Of a DNA stretch of 64,000 nucleotides, positions 62,101 through 64,000 are shown one piece after another. The translations under genes and the position numbers were made by a program. Origin of the DNA: Pseudomonas sp. C1C7 (GTDB lineage Bacteria; Pseudomonadota; Gammaproteobacteria; Pseudomonadales; Pseudomonadaceae). Location: assembly GCF_013359595.1 (NCBI RefSeq), contig NZ_JABFMP010000021.1:52028-116027 (forward strand), given 5' to 3'. The notes below the pieces were generated by a model. That model did not search any database, was not told the origin of the DNA, and saw only the letters and a list, made by a program, of their open reading frames with translations. Every line of letters begins with the position of its first letter. Positions within the stretch are counted from its first letter, which is position 1.

Positions 62101-62281
62101 TGCCGAAGGCGCCGAAATGCGCCAGCCGCTGGGCCTGACCATCATCGGCGGGCTGATCTTCAGCCAGGTGCTGACCCTCTACACCACCCCGGTGGTTTAC
62201 CTCTATCTCGACAAGCTGCGCCATCGCTTCAACCGCTGGCGTGGCGTGCGTACCGATGCTGCTCTGGAAACTCCGCTATGA
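59174..62281 (+). CDS. muxC: RND multidrug efflux transporter subunit MuxC (MdtC-like)
   Basis: The start at 59174 (MNLSAPFIKRPVATMLLSLA) is the usual RND N-terminus; an in-frame start at 59138 lies in the repeat. 1035 residues. Proton-relay motifs GLVVDDAIVVLENI and GVVKKNAILMIDLAL are intact. Porter and docking domains as in MuxB, to which it is clearly homologous throughout; the two probably arose by duplication and now form a mixed trimer. The SD is weak. Its stop overlaps the opmB start (ATGA). Confidence 0.93.
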   Translation: MNLSAPFIKRPVATMLLSLAIMLLGGVSFGLLPVSPLPQMDFPVIVVQASLPGASPEVMASTVATPLERSFGAIAGVNTMSSRSSQGSTRVILQFDLDRDINGAAREVQAAINASRNLLPSGMRSMPTYKKVNPSQAPIMVLSLTSDVLEKGQLYDLASTILSQSLSQVQGVGEVQIGGSSLPAVRIELEPQALNQYGVALDDVRNTIANANVRRPKGSVEGDQRLWQVQANDQLEKAKDYESLIIHYADGAALRLKDVAKVSDGVEDRYNSGFFNDDSAVLLVINRQAGANIIETVNEIKAQLPALQAVLPASVKLNLAMDRSPVIKATLHEAEMTLLIAVALVILVVFLFLGNFRASLIPTLAVPVSLVGTFAVMYLYGFSLNNLSLMALILATGLVVDDAIVVLENISRHIDEGVKPMKAAYLGAQEVGFTLLSMNVSLVAVFLSILFMGGIIESLFREFSITLAAAIVVSLLVSLTLTPMLCARWLKPHTPGQENRLQRWSARANEWMVAKYATSLDWVLRHRRLTLLSLFITVGVNVALYVVVPKTFLPQQDTGQLIGFVRGDDGLSFSVMQPKMEIFRRAVLKDDAVQSVAGFIGGTNGTNNAFMLVRLKPIKERNISAQKVIERLRKEMPKVAGAQLMLMADQDLQFGGGREQTTSQYSYILQSGDLGALREWYPKVVTALKALPELTAIDAREGRGAQQVTLIVDRDQAKRLGIDMDMVTAVLNNAYSQRQISTIYDSLNQYQVVMEVNQKYAQDPITLNQVQVITADGARVPLSTIAHYENSLEDDRVSHEGQFASESISFDMAEGVTVEQGSAAIERAIASVGLPEDVIAKMAGTADAFAATQKSQPFMILGALVAVYLVLGVLYESYIHPLTILSTLPSAGVGALLSIYALGGEFSLISLLGLFLLIGVVKKNAILMIDLALQLERQQGMEPLESIRNACLQRLRPILMTTLAAILGALPLLLSRAEGAEMRQPLGLTIIGGLIFSQVLTLYTTPVVYLYLDKLRHRFNRWRGVRTDAALETPL

Positions 62282-63753
62282 ATGACCGTTCGCTGTTCAA
62301 CCTGGCCACACCGATCATCACTGCCCGAGGTTCGCGGCTGCTGAGCCTATCGTTGTGCGTGGCGATGCTCAGTGCCTGCGCCGTCGGCCCGGACTACCAG
62401 CGCCCGCAAACCGCCGAGCCCGCGCAGTACAAGGAAGCGCAGGGCTGGCGTCAGGCCAATCCGAGCGATGCCCTGGCCCGTGGCGCCTGGTGGGAGCTGT
62501 ATGGCGACCAGCAGCTCAATGGCCTGATCGACAAGCTCAACAGCTCCAACCAGACCGTGGCCCAGTCCGAAGCCCAGTACCGTCAGGCCCAGGCCTTGGT
62601 GCGCAGCGCTCGCGGTGCGTTTTTCCCGACCGTGGACCTGACCGCCGGGAAAACCCGTTCCAGCCAGGGTACCGGCAGCAGCAGTTCGAGCCTGAGCAGT
62701 TCTTCCAGCGGTATTCGTGACACTTACACCGCGCAAGCCGGTGTCAGCTGGGAGGCGGATATCTGGGGCAAGTTGCGTCGTGGCCTGGAAGCCGACACCG
62801 CCAATGCCCAGGCGAGCTTCGCCGACCTGGCGGCGATGCGCCTCAGCCAGCAGTCGGAACTGGTGCAGAACTACCTGCAATTGCGGGTGATCGATGAGCA
62901 GAAGCGGCTGCTGGAGGCGACGGTCGAGGCCTACAAACGTTCGCTGAAGATGACCGAAAACCAGTATCGCGCGGGTGTCTCGGGCAAGGATGCGGTGGCC
63001 CAGGCGCAGACGCAGCTCAAGAGCACCGAGGCGGATCTGGTGGATCTGATCTGGCAACGGGCCCAGTTCGAAAACGCCATCGCGGTGTTGATCGGTCTGC
63101 CGCCCGCTGAGTTCAAGCTGGCGGAAACCGATGAGATTCCGGTATTGCCGGATGTACCGCTGAGCCTGCCTTCGCAGTTGCTGGAACGCCGTCCGGACAT
63201 CGCTTCCGCCGAGCGTTCGGTGATTGCCGCCAATGCCAACATCGGTGTGGCCAAGGCAGCCTATTACCCGGACCTGACCCTGAGCATGAACGGGGGTTAC
63301 AGCAGCAGTACCTCGAAGAATCTGTTCAGCCTGCCGAACCGGTTCTGGTCGGTGGGGCCGCAACTGGCGATGACGTTGTTCGATGGTGGGCAGCGTTCGG
63401 CGGAAGTGGATCGCAGTGAAGCGGCCTACGATGAGACCGTGGCCAAGTATCGTCAGACGGTGCTGGACGGGTTCCGTGAGGTGGAAGACTTCCTGGTGCA
63501 GATCAAGGTGCTGGAAGATGAGGCTGTGGTGCGTCAGCAGGCGCTGGATGCGGCCCGGGAGTCCTTGCGCTTGACGCAGAATCAGTACAAGGCCGGGGTG
63601 ATTGCGTATCTGGATGTGGTGGTGGTGCAGGCTACGGCGTTGAACAATGAGCGCACGGCGCTGAATTTGCTGCAGAGCCGGCTGATTGCCAGTGTGCAGT
63701 TGATTGCTGCGTTGGGGGGTGGTTGGGATGGGCAGCTCGAGCAGCCCAATTGA
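62278..63753 (+). CDS. opmB: Outer membrane efflux lipoprotein OpmB (NodT/TolC family)
   Basis: 491 residues. Signal peptide with lipobox LSACAVGPDYQRP (lipidated Cys about 36). It has two outer-membrane efflux repeats, e.g. WWELYGDQQLNGLIDKLNSS, ESLRLTQNQYKAGVIAYLDV, and the RRPDI-type motif LLERRPDIASAERSVIAANA. A low-complexity Ser run (GSSSSSLSSSSSG) near 135-147 lies in the part exposed or near the barrel. It forms the outer-membrane channel of the MuxABC pump. It ends the operon; no intrinsic terminator is visible after the stop. Confidence 0.93.
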   Translation: MNDRSLFNLATPIITARGSRLLSLSLCVAMLSACAVGPDYQRPQTAEPAQYKEAQGWRQANPSDALARGAWWELYGDQQLNGLIDKLNSSNQTVAQSEAQYRQAQALVRSARGAFFPTVDLTAGKTRSSQGTGSSSSSLSSSSSGIRDTYTAQAGVSWEADIWGKLRRGLEADTANAQASFADLAAMRLSQQSELVQNYLQLRVIDEQKRLLEATVEAYKRSLKMTENQYRAGVSGKDAVAQAQTQLKSTEADLVDLIWQRAQFENAIAVLIGLPPAEFKLAETDEIPVLPDVPLSLPSQLLERRPDIASAERSVIAANANIGVAKAAYYPDLTLSMNGGYSSSTSKNLFSLPNRFWSVGPQLAMTLFDGGQRSAEVDRSEAAYDETVAKYRQTVLDGFREVEDFLVQIKVLEDEAVVRQQALDAARESLRLTQNQYKAGVIAYLDVVVVQATALNNERTALNLLQSRLIASVQLIAALGGGWDGQLEQPN

Positions 63754-63799
63754 CCGTTGTTCAAGTGTCGCCCGCAGGTTTTGTGTCCACTACATATCT

Positions 63800-63825
63800 C
63801 TGTGGGAGCGAGGCTGCTCGCGAGC
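63800..63825. repeat. Single REP (GGGAGCGAGGCTGCTCGCGAGC type)
   Basis: CTGTGGGAGCGAGGCTGCTC... has the palindromic core GCGAGGCTGCTCGC and resembles the class at 53762. No inverted partner is seen before the window ends. Confidence 0.7.
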
Positions 63826-63839
63826 TTTTTGACTGTGTA

Positions 63840-64000
63840 CATATCCGTTGCTGCGGGCGTGGCGGCTGTCGGTTCCGCCCTGACGGTCGGGTCACTTTTG
63901 GCAAACGCCCGGAATGCCGGCCCAGCCAAAAGTAACCAAAAGGTCTGCCCCAACGTTCGGTCCCTCGCCAAGGCTCGGGATCCCTTCGCTCCGGCATTCA
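63840..64000. repeat. Probable dispersed intergenic repeat at the right edge
   Basis: On the minus strand it reads GACCTTTTGGTTACTTTTGG, then GGCATTCCGGGCGTTTGCCA and AAAGTGACCCGACCGTCAGG. I recall such sequence near many Pseudomonas genes, where it yields spurious short ORFs. It is cut by the window edge. Confidence 0.45.

Overview
The window looks like a chromosomal segment of a fluorescent Pseudomonas (P. fluorescens group). The basis is GC-rich codon use, gene content that follows P. aeruginosa/P. fluorescens neighbourhoods (orphan ccoN beside a siroheme reductase, muxABC-opmB, tpx, a DUF6124 gene), and many Pseudomonas-type REP/REPIN elements between genes. No rRNA, tRNA, CRISPR array, prophage, integrase or intact insertion sequence was seen.

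Layout. 1-3.8 kb: 5' part of a MocR-type regulator, a small secreted protein, an AhpD-like protein with a LysR regulator, and a GNAT acetyltransferase. 3.8-8.0 kb: orphan cbb3 oxidase subunit CcoN with a small membrane partner, divergent from a nitrite/sulfite reductase and a DUF934 protein. 8.1-22.4 kb: a long minus-strand gene row, moxR - DUF58 - DUF4381 - batA - batB/TPR - batD - secreted HAD phosphatase - periplasmic sulfatase - fused MFS/spermidine-synthase-like protein - octaheme cytochrome/TPR. The first seven genes overlap or touch and are probably one transcript. The DUF4381 gene carries a REPIN inserted in frame. 22.6-34.5 kb: mostly single genes for membrane and envelope proteins (DUF2092, glycine-zipper, FadL-like porin, DUF3313 lipoprotein, DUF502, MscS channel, AspT-like antiporter), an alkylsulfatase pseudogene with a large internal deletion, and a DUF6124 gene behind a structured leader. 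34.6-51.7 kb: a five-gene minus-strand operon encoding a 3771-residue DUF4347/DUF11/VCBS surface protein and its apparent exporter: TolC-like lipoprotein, RND-type adaptor, GAF-like/HlyD protein and a PqqD-like/M50 protease/HlyD fusion. 51.8-54.5 kb: an outer-membrane barrel protein, a YciI-like protein and tpx. 54.7-63.8 kb: the MuxABC-OpmB multidrug efflux pump. The last ~250 bases hold a REP and a probable dispersed intergenic repeat.

How the genes work together. The best candidate for an undescribed system is the 34.6-51.7 kb operon. It resembles type I secretion of a giant adhesin, but no ABC transporter is present. Its place is taken by a membrane protein combining a PqqD-like peptide-binding domain, an HELGH site-2-protease core and a HlyD barrel, and the cargo has an N-terminal LEPR motif and a caspase-like His/Cys pair. 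A second candidate is the MoxR/VWA/sulfatase/octaheme row, which joins an AAA+/VWA assembly module to secreted hydrolases and a multihaem redox protein. All functional statements are family-based inference from reading the sequence; no database search was run.
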